A DNA stretch of 64,000 bases from Myxococcus hansupus (GTDB taxonomy: Bacteria > Myxococcota > Myxococcia > Myxococcales > Myxococcaceae). The notes beneath the pieces are model-generated. The model was not told the origin of the DNA. It was given only the letters and a program-made list of their open reading frames with translations, and ran no database searches. Where the stretch lies: positions 5,352,501 through 5,416,500 of the forward strand of contig NZ_CP012109.1 in the NCBI RefSeq assembly GCF_000280925.3. Direction: 5' to 3'. The position numbers and the translations under genes were made by a program. Of this stretch, positions 39,110 to 47,396 are shown piece after piece (the first letter of the stretch is position 1; every line of letters begins with the position of its first letter).

Positions 39110-41710
39110 TCACGCCGCGGCGGCGGAGGGTCCGGACGCGTCCACGCCGTGCACGCCGTCCCAGTCCGCGGGCGGCGGCGTGACGAGGAAGCGGGCGCAG
39201 CGCTCGGCGTAGAGCACCGCCACGGTGTCCAGGAACTCGTGGGCGGCCCGCTCGAAGAGCGCATGCGCCTCCGCGAAGCGCCGCTGGTGGTAGGCGGTGA
39301 GCGCCTGCTCGTGAAGCGCGAGCTGCTCCTGCATGCGAGGGGTGAGCTCTCCCCGCCGCGCCACCAGCTCATGCACCCGCACCGGCTGCGCGCGGCCCGG
39401 GAAGCGCACGTGGTCCACCATGCGGAAGACGTAGCTGCTGCTGGCGAGCTGCGCCGTCGTCTCGCCGGCCAGCACATGGGTGCCGTACACCTTGTTGATG
39501 GCCTCCAGGCGCGACGCGAGCCCCACCGCGTCTCCGAGCACGGTGTAGTTGGACTTCATCTCGCTGCCCAGGTCGCCCACCACCAGCTCCCCGGTGTCCA
39601 CCGCGGCGCGGAACGTCAGGCGGTGGCCGTACTTCTTCTCCCAGGCGTCCTGACACTCGGCCAGCACCTCGTGCATCTTCAGCGCGGCCTCGCAGGCCAG
39701 ATGCGCGTGGCGGTCCGTGCGCACCGGCGCGCCCCAGAAGGCCATCACCGAGTCGCCGATGTACTTGTCCACCTGCCCCGCCGTGGCCCGCACCACCGCG
39801 GCGATTTCCGTGAGGTACGCGTTGAAGAGGCCCACGAGCTGCTCGGGCGGCAGGCCCTCCGAGATGCGCGTGAAGCCCTCGATGTCGCAGACGTACACGG
39901 ACATCTGCCGGCGCTCGGGACGCATCAGGCTCAAGTCCCGCGCCACCAGCCGCGCCACGTCCGGACTCACGTACCGGCCGAGCGCGTTGTGCACGAAGTC
40001 GCGAATCTGCCGCTCGGTGCCGTAGGCATAGCGGATGGTGACGACGAAGGCGCCCACCATGGCCAACAGCGGCCCGGCCATGGCCACCCAGAGGCGCTGT
40101 TCGACGAAGACGTACGCGGCGCCGAAGGCGTAGCCCGCGCCCGCCGCGACGAGGAAGCCCACGTAGAGCACGGCGCCGCGCACCGAGCGCAGCAGGAAGC
40201 TGAGCGACAGCGCGAGGAAGGCGCCGAGGAAGGCCAGCCCCACGGTGAGCAGCAGGTCCAAATCCGGCGAGGCGCGGGTGATGCCGTCCGAGCGCAGGAG
40301 GTTGGCCAGGGCCTGCCCCAGAATCGCGCCGCTGGGTGTCTCCGCGCCCATGGGCGTGGCCCGCACGTGCCCGGGCTCGCCCGCCGTCTTCGTGAGGATG
40401 ACGGTGCGGCCCTCCAAGTCGTTCTCGAAGCGCGCGGGGCGCTCGTCCGCCACGTCGAAGACGTTGAGCAGCACGTTCCACGCGCGGATGGAGCGCGCCA
40501 GCGAGCCGCGGGAGCCCCGGCCCACGTTGGGCGCGTCCCAGCGCAGCAGGCTGAGGCCCGAGGGGCTCATGGGGATGGCGTAGGCGTCCCCCACGTGCAG
40601 CTTGCCGTCCTCGTAGCGGAGCGTGCGCGTCTCGGCCAGGCGCATGGCCGCGGCCAGCGGCAGCGACGGCAGGATGTACCGTCTGCCTCGGAGGGTATGG
40701 CTCACCAGGTGGGGAATGGCGCGCACCTGCCCATCCGGGTCGGCCAGGAGCGTGGTGGCCCCGAAACCCGCGCCGGCGCCCAAGAGCGGCACCACGGGGT
40801 GCTGGAGGTGGCGCAGCTCGACGAGCTCCGCCGCGTCCAGGCCCACCACCTCCACGGCCGACATCGCGACGAAGAGCTCCGTGGGCCCCACGCGGTAGGC
40901 GTCGTCCGCGGCCCGGCGCTCCTCGAGGATGGGCGTCGTGGCGCCCAGCCGCGCGCCCAGGGCCTTGCCGTCCGCCTCGTCCGTGACACCGGCCCACACC
41001 TCAATCTGACTTCCCGCGGGCAGGATGAACGCGGGGCGCTGCGCGGCGAGCACGGCCTGGGCGCGGGCATGCGCCTGCGCGGGCGCGTCGTAGAGGCCCA
41101 GCTTCACGCGGTAGGGCCAGAGCCGGTTGGCCGGGGGCAACACGCGCGGGCCCTGGGACTCCCAGGTGAACCCGAGCAGCGCGCGGCCGGGGTCCTTCTC
41201 CAACAAGGCCGCGAAGGCCGCGTCGTCGCAGGACATCGCGTGCGGTGGCGCGGCGCCGGTGCAGGCGTTGGGGCTGAGGTCCGTGAAGGGCAGGTCCACG
41301 AGGACGAACAACGCGCCCTCCTGCACCAGCCGGTGCACCATCCGCCCCACAAGCTGCCGGGGCCAGGGTTGGGCCGCCACGCCGGGGCGCACGTCCTGCC
41401 GGGCCTCGGCCAGCGTCTCGTCGTCGATGGCGATGACCACGGCCTCGTCCGGGCGCTCGGAGCGCTCACCGAGAACCCGCACGCGCCAGTCGTAGGTGAC
41501 GCGCTCCCAGCCGTCCAGCCACCCCTGCGCGGTGTCGAACACGGCCGTGGGAACCCAGGCCCTCGACGACTCCCGCGCCGGCACGACGCCGGCCGGGCGC
41601 AGGTACACGAGCAGCCCCAGCACTCCGCCGAAGAAGAGTGCCATCAACAGGGAGACGCCAAGCCGCTTCAGGAAGCGCCGGCCTGCGAAGTGAACGCGGT
41701 GACCTTGCAC
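39110..41710 (-). CDS. CHASE2-domain class III nucleotide cyclase
   Basis: The 866-residue protein starts with a transmembrane helix (about 15-38), then a periplasmic CHASE2 sensor of about 400 residues (WERVTYDWRVRVLG...VIAIDDETLAE), two to three transmembrane helices (about 480-560) and a cyclase domain (about 590-770). The metal residues are intact (YVCDIEGFTRISE; DKYIGDSVMAFWGAP with the adenine-type Lys). In the transition-state motif GDAVNLASRLE the Asn is Gly (GDAVGLASRLE), confirmed from the DNA as GGG. Catalysis may be weak or allosteric. A 90-residue helical tail follows. It converges on the ferredoxin gene with 1 base between stops. Confidence 0.88.
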   Translation of the reverse strand: MQGHRVHFAGRRFLKRLGVSLLMALFFGGVLGLLVYLRPAGVVPARESSRAWVPTAVFDTAQGWLDGWERVTYDWRVRVLGERSERPDEAVVIAIDDETLAEARQDVRPGVAAQPWPRQLVGRMVHRLVQEGALFVLVDLPFTDLSPNACTGAAPPHAMSCDDAAFAALLEKDPGRALLGFTWESQGPRVLPPANRLWPYRVKLGLYDAPAQAHARAQAVLAAQRPAFILPAGSQIEVWAGVTDEADGKALGARLGATTPILEERRAADDAYRVGPTELFVAMSAVEVVGLDAAELVELRHLQHPVVPLLGAGAGFGATTLLADPDGQVRAIPHLVSHTLRGRRYILPSLPLAAAMRLAETRTLRYEDGKLHVGDAYAIPMSPSGLSLLRWDAPNVGRGSRGSLARSIRAWNVLLNVFDVADERPARFENDLEGRTVILTKTAGEPGHVRATPMGAETPSGAILGQALANLLRSDGITRASPDLDLLLTVGLAFLGAFLALSLSFLLRSVRGAVLYVGFLVAAGAGYAFGAAYVFVEQRLWVAMAGPLLAMVGAFVVTIRYAYGTERQIRDFVHNALGRYVSPDVARLVARDLSLMRPERRQMSVYVCDIEGFTRISEGLPPEQLVGLFNAYLTEIAAVVRATAGQVDKYIGDSVMAFWGAPVRTDRHAHLACEAALKMHEVLAECQDAWEKKYGHRLTFRAAVDTGELVVGDLGSEMKSNYTVLGDAVGLASRLEAINKVYGTHVLAGETTAQLASSSYVFRMVDHVRFPGRAQPVRVHELVARRGELTPRMQEQLALHEQALTAYHQRRFAEAHALFERAAHEFLDTVAVLYAERCARFLVTPPPADWDGVHGVDASGPSAAAA

Positions 41711-41787
41711 GGGTGGGCCGCAGGATACCCCGAGTCGCCTCCGCGCGACGCGGTCCTTCGACGCGTGGCTGCTATGCTCGCGCGCTT

Positions 41788-42639
41788 ATGAAACGCCTCC
41801 TGGTGTCCGCAGCGTTCGCCGCTTCCTCCCTCGCCCTCCTGGCCTGCGACCTGGACCAGCTCACCGCCGACCACCTCATGGTGGGGACGCTGCTCTCCAC
41901 GCCGGAGGTGGAGGTGTCCGCCGCCGCGCTCGCGGGCGTCGACGCGGGCACCTACGCCCCCGACGGAGGCGATGTCCTGGCCCTGCCCGCCCAGACGGCC
42001 GCCGTCGTGTTCTTCGGAAGCAGGACGGGGGAGAACTCCCAGCCGTCGGGGCTCGCGGGCGCCACCGTCTCCGTGCAGCCCGTGGGCGGTGAGGCCACGG
42101 CGCTCTCCGACGAGGGCTCCGGCAACTACCGCCGCTCCAGCGTGGGCGCGTCCAACTTCGAGTACCAGTCCGGGGCCACGTACCAGTTCATCGCGACCCG
42201 AGGCGGCACGCGCTACGTGGGCCAGGTGGACAACGCGCCGATGAAGGAGACCATTGAGGCGCTCCACCCGCCCGAGGGCTTCCTGCGGGTCGACGCGAAC
42301 ACGCCCCTGTCCTTCGACCGGCCGGCGCCTCCGGCGAACACGGACCGCACGCTGGGCTTCGTCACCGTGGTGCCCCTGAGCGCCGAGGGCGCGCAGGGTG
42401 AGCCGACGTACACCAACCTCCCGTCGAGCCCGGTCCAGTTCCTCCAACTGGTGGGGTTGCCGGGCCCGTACCGGGAGGCGCGGGTCACGATTCCCGCGAC
42501 GGCGTTCCCCCAGCGCGAGCAGACGTATCTCGTCATCTTCCACGCGGTGCGCATGGGCGGCGCGGAGTCCGGCAACCTGTTCCTCGGCAGCGCGCTGCTC
42601 GCGGGCACCGCCGAAGTGGGCGTGGTGCGCACGCGCTAG
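41788..42639 (+). CDS. Probable lipoprotein of unknown function
   Basis: This 283-residue protein begins MKRLLVSAAFAASSLALLAC, with a lipobox LLAC at 17-20, so lipid attachment at Cys20 is expected. Asp at +2 would mean inner-membrane retention under the E. coli rule, which may not hold in myxobacteria. The rest is beta-rich with no domain I recognise; it has segments such as SGNYRRSSVGASNFEYQSGATYQFIATRGGTRYVGQ that resemble carboxypeptidase-regulatory-like or DUF4397-type beta-sandwiches. A stretch of about 270 non-coding bases follows. Confidence 0.72.
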   Translation: MKRLLVSAAFAASSLALLACDLDQLTADHLMVGTLLSTPEVEVSAAALAGVDAGTYAPDGGDVLALPAQTAAVVFFGSRTGENSQPSGLAGATVSVQPVGGEATALSDEGSGNYRRSSVGASNFEYQSGATYQFIATRGGTRYVGQVDNAPMKETIEALHPPEGFLRVDANTPLSFDRPAPPANTDRTLGFVTVVPLSAEGAQGEPTYTNLPSSPVQFLQLVGLPGPYREARVTIPATAFPQREQTYLVIFHAVRMGGAESGNLFLGSALLAGTAEVGVVRTR

Positions 42640-42753
42640 GCATGTGAGGTGCGCTGGCGCGGTCCGGCGCACCTCCCGCGTCGCTTCAATCCGCGTGGGA
42701 AATGTCTCGCGGAGGCTCGGCACGCGGTAGCGCTGTTGCGATTGTGCAGGGCC

Positions 42754-42973
42754 CAGGTGGATGCCCCGCGAATCGCGTGAACTCCGTCGCGACACCGGAC
42801 GGCAAGGTGGGCACCACCACAACCCACCTCAGTACCGAGGCGAAGCAGGTGCCCCGCGAAACACCTCTCCTGCGCGGCAACACCCGGTGGGACAGGCCTC
42901 CTCCGGCTCAGCCCACTTCGATATCGAGCCCGATGCGGCCTTCCAACTTGAGGCGCAGCAGGTGCCCCGCGAA
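42754..42973 (+). repeat. Three short dispersed copies of a TGCCCCGCGAA motif
   Basis: An AGG-TG(-)CCCCGCGAA core occurs at 42754-42772, 42843-42860 and 42955-42973. The last copy lies in the coding end of the minus-strand gene at 42908; the other two lie downstream of its stop. The same TGCCCCGCGA core is in the 18809-18920 repeat, also at a gene 3' end. Significance needs a genome count. Confidence 0.4.
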
Positions 42974-43828
42974 GCGCTCGGACTCCTCGCGGGTGAGGAC
43001 GTTGCGGAAGGCCGTGCCGTCCGCGACCTCCACCTCCAGCACCGCGCCACGTTGAAGCAGGCGGAAGAAGTCATCGCCCCCACCCGGCTTCGGCACGAAC
43101 ACGGGCAGGAAGCCCTTCAACGGCAGCACCTCTCCTGCCCCGCGCATCCGCGCCTCCAGCGCCGCCGCGTCCGGACGCACCTCTTCCGGCGTCACGCCCT
43201 CGTCGGCATAGAGCGGCGCGGGCGCCAGCGACACGTCCTCCGTGGAGTCATCCAACAGGAAGCCATGCCGTGACGGAATCCGCCCGCTGAACAGGAAGCA
43301 CAGCAGCGCGGGCGTGTCCCCCGTCACACGAGACAGGTGCAGAATCGACCGCTCCGTGCCCAACCGGCGCAGCATCAGCGTCAACGCCGGACGGCTCGCG
43401 CTCAGGTAGCGCTGGATGCGGTCCTTCAGCGTGGCGCGAATCTCCGCGAAGGCGTCGGCATGCCGCGCCTCGCTCTCCGCCTCTCGCTGGGCCACCGCCT
43501 CGCGGGCCTGCGTGAGCTTCTCCTCCGCGTCCCGAAGGAAATCCCCCGCGGGCGCGACCCCACTCACGAGCCCAGGCTCCGCGCTGGCCGGCGGCGTCAG
43601 CCCCGCCGCGCGCACCGCGCCCAGCAGAAACGACCCCTGCTGCTCCAGCCGCTCGCGCTCCTCGCGAAACCGAAGCCTCGCCGCGGCCTGCTCCAGCTTC
43701 AGCTCCAGCCACGCCTCGTAACCCGACTCCAGCGTCTCCAGCGCGCGCAGCCGCGCCAGCGCCGCGTCCGGGCCCTCGGCGTCTTGCGCGCGCTTCACCA
43801 CCCCGTCACCCCGCGTCGTGTCGCTCAC
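42908..43828 (-). CDS. Conserved-type protein of unknown function with a coiled-coil middle
   Basis: I do not recognise this 306-residue soluble protein. The first half is helical with heptad-like runs (EAWLELKLEQAAARLRFREERERLEQQG; DAEEKLTQAREAVAQREAESEARHADAFAEIRATLKDRIQRYL). The second half looks globular alpha/beta (PALTLMLRRLGTERSILHLSRVTGDTPALLCFLFSGRIPSRHGFLLDD...). It ends LKLEGRIGLDIEVG. No signal peptide is present. The start is GTG 43828; a longer GTG start at 43882 is possible but would overlap a terminator-like hairpin. It is downstream of the small-membrane-protein cluster but separated by that hairpin. Confidence 0.65.
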   Translation of the reverse strand: MSDTTRGDGVVKRAQDAEGPDAALARLRALETLESGYEAWLELKLEQAAARLRFREERERLEQQGSFLLGAVRAAGLTPPASAEPGLVSGVAPAGDFLRDAEEKLTQAREAVAQREAESEARHADAFAEIRATLKDRIQRYLSASRPALTLMLRRLGTERSILHLSRVTGDTPALLCFLFSGRIPSRHGFLLDDSTEDVSLAPAPLYADEGVTPEEVRPDAAALEARMRGAGEVLPLKGFLPVFVPKPGGGDDFFRLLQRGAVLEVEVADGTAFRNVLTREESERFAGHLLRLKLEGRIGLDIEVG

Positions 43829-43850
43829 GAGCGCGGAGTCTACCCGCCCG

Positions 43851-43900
43851 GAAACAAGAAGGCCCCCACCCGCGACCGTCACCGGCGCGAATGGAGGCCT
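43851..43900 (-). terminator. Terminator for the small-membrane-protein cluster
   Basis: On the minus strand AGGCCTCCA (43900-43892) pairs with TGGGGGCCT (43868-43860), with one G-T pair, followed by TCTTGTTTC. It lies 28 bases beyond the YtxH gene stop. Confidence 0.7.
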
Positions 43901-43927
43901 CCTGACCTGCGTGGCAGGCGAAACGAA

Positions 43928-44224
43928 TCAGGCGGTGCGGGAAACGGTGCCCTGCGGGCCCGTCGTCGCCTGGGAGCCCTCGCCACGGCCCACGGCGTTG
44001 TTCAAGTAGTCCTGGCCGCTCTGCAGGCGCTGACGGAGGTCATCACGGAGCTGGTCGCCCGTCTTCGGCGCCAACAGCAGGCCCAGGCCCGCGCCCACGA
44101 GGATGCCCGCGGCGAAGGCGCCCACGACGGGCAGGAGCGTGTCGACCGTGTCCCGGCGCGTCTCCAGACCCACCAGGTGCAGCAGGTCGTCCTTGTCCAG
44201 CTTCTTGAGATTGTTGAAGTTCAT
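43928..44224 (-). CDS. YtxH-family membrane-anchored protein
   Basis: The 98-residue product has a polar N-terminal segment (LKKLDKDDLLHLVGLETRRDTV), one transmembrane helix (about 31-53: LLPVVGAFAAGILVGAGLGLLLAPKTG) and a C-terminal amphipathic helix (DQLRDDLRQRLQSG). The GAGLGLLLAPKTG end of the helix is the hallmark of YtxH/DUF883-like stress proteins. Its role is unknown, probably membrane-associated stress tolerance. It is last in a five-gene minus-strand cluster and is followed by a terminator. Confidence 0.85.
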   Translation of the reverse strand: MNFNNLKKLDKDDLLHLVGLETRRDTVDTLLPVVGAFAAGILVGAGLGLLLAPKTGDQLRDDLRQRLQSGQDYLNNAVGRGEGSQATTGPQGTVSRTA

Positions 44225-44265
44225 GATTGCGACTCCAGAGGTTGGGGGGTGGGAGAAAGCCCGGC

Positions 44266-44700
44266 CTAGTACGCGGGCGGGCGGGGAGTTCCTGCGGAGG
44301 CGGCGTTCGCCGAGGCCACACCTTCGGACCTCGCACCACCCATACCACGACCTGTCTGATATCCCTGGAAGGCGGCTTCCGCCATGCCCAGCAGCTCATC
44401 CTTCACCAGGGGCAGCGCGGCCAGACGCACGCCGAGCCGGAGGACGCGCGCCGTCAGCGGCGTGAAGAGTCCGCCGCCCAACAGGTAGCCGACGCCAATC
44501 GCCGCCGCCATCATCCCGTACGGGTTGCGCTGCACGCGGCCGCGCAGGTCCAGGGTCTGCCCCAGGTCCTCCACCGCGCCGCGCGCGTCGGACCAGAGCT
44601 GCTGTGCGTCGCTGCCAATGTGGTCCACGCGCTGCCCGAAGCCGCCGCCCTGCGGGTCCTGCGGCGAGCCATTGCCCGATGCACCTGGAAACGTCGTCAT
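44266..44700 (-). CDS. Small membrane-interacting protein of unknown family
   Basis: The 144-residue protein has a Gly/Pro/Gln-rich N-terminus, a helix (RVDHIGSDAQQLWSDARGAVEDLGQTLD) and one hydrophobic stretch (RNPYGMMAAAIGVGYLLGGGLF, about 58-79), then an amphipathic helix and a Gly/Ser/Ala-rich tail. The NPYGMMAAAIGVGYLLGGG segment resembles the DUF883/YqjD C-terminal membrane helix. Position and content place it with the cluster, but I cannot name a family. It lies 41 bases upstream of the YtxH gene. Confidence 0.7.
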   Translation of the reverse strand: MTTFPGASGNGSPQDPQGGGFGQRVDHIGSDAQQLWSDARGAVEDLGQTLDLRGRVQRNPYGMMAAAIGVGYLLGGGLFTPLTARVLRLGVRLAALPLVKDELLGMAEAAFQGYQTGRGMGGARSEGVASANAASAGTPRPPAY

Positions 44701-44735
44701 ACGTTCATCCTCTCGTGTGGTTCCAGCGCGTCCGC

Positions 44736-44936
44736 TCAGCGGCGCGAGGCAATGCGTCCGACGAGGAAGCCCACGGCCACCGCGCCCAACAGGCACGTCC
44801 CCGGGTTGGCGCGGATGAAGCTCACCACGCGGTCGTTCATGTCCACGAGGTTCTGGCGAGCCTCGTCGATCTGCGGCACCACGCGGTCCTGGAACTGACG
44901 GGCCTTGTCGGCCATCTGCTGCGGATTCATCTCCAT
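44736..44936 (-). CDS. DUF883/YqjD-like small membrane protein
   Basis: This 66-residue protein has an amphipathic helix (QMADKARQFQDRVVPQIDEARQNLVDMNDRVVSFIRANPG) followed by a short membrane helix (TCLLGAVAVGFLVGRIASRR). That is the arrangement of YqjD/ElaB, which tether ribosomes or stress components to the membrane in E. coli. ATG 44936 has GGAG nine bases before it. It is the third gene of the cluster. Confidence 0.75.
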   Translation of the reverse strand: MEMNPQQMADKARQFQDRVVPQIDEARQNLVDMNDRVVSFIRANPGTCLLGAVAVGFLVGRIASRR

Positions 44937-44977
44937 CGAAGCGCTCTCCTCAATAATCGGGGGTACTGCGGAAGTCG

Positions 44978-45199
44978 TCAGTCGCGCGAGCCCAGCCACA
45001 ACCCCACGGCGAACGCCGCGCCCAGGCTCGCGTAGGGATGGCGGTGCACCCACTGGCGCCAGTCGGTGGCCACGGACACCTCTTCGCGCAAGGCGCTCAC
45101 GGACGTGGCCAGCTCGGCGCGCGTCCGCTCGATTTCGGCGCGCAGCTCCGCGCTGCTGCGAGGGCTGTGGGCCTTGGGCAGTCCATTGCTACCGGCCAT
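44978..45199 (-). CDS. DUF3618 family protein
   Basis: The 73-residue product has SSAELRAEIERTRAELATSVSALREEV, the DUF3618 signature helix, and a hydrophobic C-terminal WVHRHPYASLGAAFAVGLWLGSRD. DUF3618 proteins commonly sit beside holin-like and YtxH-like genes. It overlaps the holin-like gene by 11 bases and is the second gene of the cluster. Confidence 0.83.
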   Translation of the reverse strand: MAGSNGLPKAHSPRSSAELRAEIERTRAELATSVSALREEVSVATDWRQWVHRHPYASLGAAFAVGLWLGSRD

Positions 45200-45650
45200 G
45201 CTGCGGCTCCTTGAAGATTTCACGGTTCGCCCCCTGGAGCGCGTTCACCGGCGCACTGGGAGCGGTGTTGGTCAGCGCGGCCACGCTGAGAGAAAGCTCC
45301 TGGGACGTATCGTCCATCATCCGGCGCGCCTTGAGGCGGTTCACCGCCCACTTCGCGCCCACCGCCCCGCCCACGAGGTTCGCCAGGCCGATGCTGCCCA
45401 GCGCCCCGGACCAGCCCAGCCACGTGGACAGCCAGGCCGCCAACGCCGCGCACACGAAGCCGTAGCCCACGAGGATGAAGGGCACGAAGGCGGCGATCAT
45501 CGCCACGTCCAGGCCCGTCGCCTTGACGTCCTCGGTCAACTCCATGCGCGCCAGTTGCAGGTGCTGGGTCACCAGCCGGCTGAAGCCGTCGGCCATGCGC
45601 CCAACGAGCGCGGTGATACCGCGCTCGGTCTGTTCACTCCCCACGTGCAT
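45189..45650 (-). CDS. Holin-like (phage holin superfamily III / Actinobacterial holin-X-type) membrane protein
   Basis: The 153-residue protein has an N-terminal amphipathic helix (ALVGRMADGFSRLVTQHLQLARMELTEDVK) followed by two transmembrane helices (AMIAAFVPFILVGYGFVCAALAAWL and GALGSIGLANLVGGAVGAKWAV) and a polar tail. This is the 'phage holin family' profile often found with DUF3618 and DUF883 genes in chromosomes that carry no phage nearby. The role is probably in envelope stress rather than lysis. It is the first gene of the cluster; ATG 45650 follows a GGAGAG site closely. Confidence 0.82.
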   Translation of the reverse strand: MHVGSEQTERGITALVGRMADGFSRLVTQHLQLARMELTEDVKATGLDVAMIAAFVPFILVGYGFVCAALAAWLSTWLGWSGALGSIGLANLVGGAVGAKWAVNRLKARRMMDDTSQELSLSVAALTNTAPSAPVNALQGANREIFKEPQHGR

Positions 45651-45792
45651 GCGCTCTCCGGCCGACGCGTACGGCCCCACAGGTGCCGGCCAACCTAGGC
45701 ATGCACCTGTTCCGCGACAACCACGTCACGGTGTTTTTGTCCGGCGCGCGCAAGCGTCGGCCAGTGAACGCGCGCCAGCCCATCCGCCCAGT

Positions 45793-46557
45793 CTACCCGA
45801 TGAGCTGCACGGGGGGAGAGCGCGAAGGCTCCTCGAAAATGGGGGCCTCGAAGCGCAGCACGAGGGGCAGGTGGTCAGACGCCACGCGGCTCAGCGCCGT
45901 GCGATGGGGATGGATGGCGAGCGGCCGCACGCCCGCATCCACGAAGATGCGGTCCAAGCGCAGCAGGGGCAGGCGCGTGGGGTACGTCCGCGCGGGCGCG
46001 CGCAGCTCCAGCGCCGCGTCGTGGATGGCCTCCCGCACGAGCGAAGGCACCGGTCCGTTCCCCCAGTAGTTGAAATCTCCACACACGACCAGCGGGTCCT
46101 TCCGCACGGCGTCCCGGAGGATGTCCGACGACAGGAGCATGGCCTCCTGCTTTCGCCGCTCGCCCAGGCGCAGGCCCAGGTGAAGCGAGAAGACATGAAG
46201 CTGCGTGCCGCCGCCCAGGTCCAGGTCGCAGCGCAGCGCGCCCCGCGGCTCGCGGCCTCCCACGCTCAGGTCGTAGTTCTTCGATTTGAGGATGGGCAGC
46301 CGCGACAGGATGGCGTTGCCGTAGCGCCGGCCGTTGCGAACCACGTTGGGCCCGAAGGCCATGTGCAGCCCGAGCAGGTCGGCCAGGTGCTCGGGCTGGT
46401 CCTCCCGGGGCGTCACGGCGCGAAAGTCTCCGACCTCCTGGAGGGCGATGATGTCCGCGTCCACTTCGCGGAGCACCTCGCCCACCCTCACCAGGTCGAA
46501 GCGGCCATCCGTCCCGATGCCGCTATGGATGTTGTACGAAACGAGCCTCAGCTCCAC
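45793..46557 (-). CDS. Endonuclease/exonuclease/phosphatase (EEP) family protein
   Basis: The 254-residue product (GTG start) shows the EEP motifs: LRLVSYNIHSGIG at 3-15, DIIALQEV near 35-42, YGNAILSRLP near 79-88, LHVFSLHLGL near 120-129, VVCGDFNYWG near 156-165, RLDRIFVD near 199-206 and the catalytic SDHLPLV near 227-233. The family includes DNases, phosphodiesterases and sphingomyelinases. Without a signal peptide a cytoplasmic nuclease or lipid/nucleotide phosphatase is likely. It lies 17 bases after the upstream gene on the same strand. Confidence 0.88.
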   Translation of the reverse strand: MELRLVSYNIHSGIGTDGRFDLVRVGEVLREVDADIIALQEVGDFRAVTPREDQPEHLADLLGLHMAFGPNVVRNGRRYGNAILSRLPILKSKNYDLSVGGREPRGALRCDLDLGGGTQLHVFSLHLGLRLGERRKQEAMLLSSDILRDAVRKDPLVVCGDFNYWGNGPVPSLVREAIHDAALELRAPARTYPTRLPLLRLDRIFVDAGVRPLAIHPHRTALSRVASDHLPLVLRFEAPIFEEPSRSPPVQLIG

Positions 46558-46574
46558 GCGCGTCGCTCGCCCGG

Positions 46575-47096
46575 TCAGGACAGCGGCAGGATGCGGCCCG
46601 CGGCCATGCGCACGACGGTGACGGGCAGCCGGATGAGCCGGGACACGGCCTTGACGGCATCCCCCAGGCCACCGCGCAGGGCCTGCACCTGGTGCTCGGC
46701 CTCGTCGCGAATCTCCGTCATCCGCGCGCGGGGCGGCTGCTCGCGCGTGGGCGGCAGCGCGCCAATCGGCGACGTCGCGCCCACCGCGGGCGCCTCGGCC
46801 TTCTTCGCGCCGCGCTTCGTGCGCTTGGGGCCGGTGAAGCTGGGGCCGTGAGAGAACTTGGCGTCGGGCTCGGGCCGCGCCAGCTCCTCGAGCTGCGCCT
46901 CCATCTGGTGCGCGATGTAGAGCTCTTCCGTCTCTGCGAAGCGCTTGCCGTAGTGCACGCCCTCGTGGCTGTCCATGGCTTCCGGATGGGCCTTGGAGTG
47001 AGCCAGCCGCGCCTTGTCCTGCCGACGCAGGCTTCGCTTCGGCGCCGGCAGCGTCTTCGGAACCTGGTAGTGGTCAAAGCTATAGGGACGAGGCAT
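46575..47096 (-). CDS. Uncharacterised basic protein with a C-terminal hydrophobic helix
   Basis: The 173-residue protein starts at ATG 47096, eight bases after a GGGAGA ribosome-binding site; an in-frame ATG at 47111 is less favoured. It is rich in Arg, Lys and Pro, includes RRQDKARLAHSKAHPEAMDSHEGVHYGKRFAETEELYIAHQMEAQ, and ends in a helical region (GGLGDAVKAVSRLIRLPVTVVRMAAGRILPLS). No family is recognised. It probably shares a transcript with the EEP gene. Confidence 0.62.
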   Translation of the reverse strand: MPRPYSFDHYQVPKTLPAPKRSLRRQDKARLAHSKAHPEAMDSHEGVHYGKRFAETEELYIAHQMEAQLEELARPEPDAKFSHGPSFTGPKRTKRGAKKAEAPAVGATSPIGALPPTREQPPRARMTEIRDEAEHQVQALRGGLGDAVKAVSRLIRLPVTVVRMAAGRILPLS

Positions 47097-47396
47097 CCGC
47101 GAATCTCCCATTCATCGAGTCCGTTCAGAAGCTAGGAAGCCCCCAGTCCCTCGGGTACGCCTTGACGCAATTCGCCCTGCCGGGCCGCTTGCTCCTCGAA
47201 CAGGCAGGCTCCGAGGCGCGAGCGTTTCCCTTCCAAGTGCCGGCAACTCCTTGCATCGGAGCCACCGTTGGAAAGCGTGCAGCCATCATCCCACCCAGGC
47301 GACAAGACGAGCGCTTCCGAGGGCGGGAGCAGGCGTGCGGCAAATCTCCACCACACCCCGGGAAGAGTTGCGCGCGACGTGGTGTAAAAACGGCCC

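Noticed and set aside
45189..45650. Holin-like gene as evidence of a prophage
   Set aside because: No lysin, structural or integrase gene is nearby, and the neighbours are DUF3618/DUF883/YtxH stress-type proteins.
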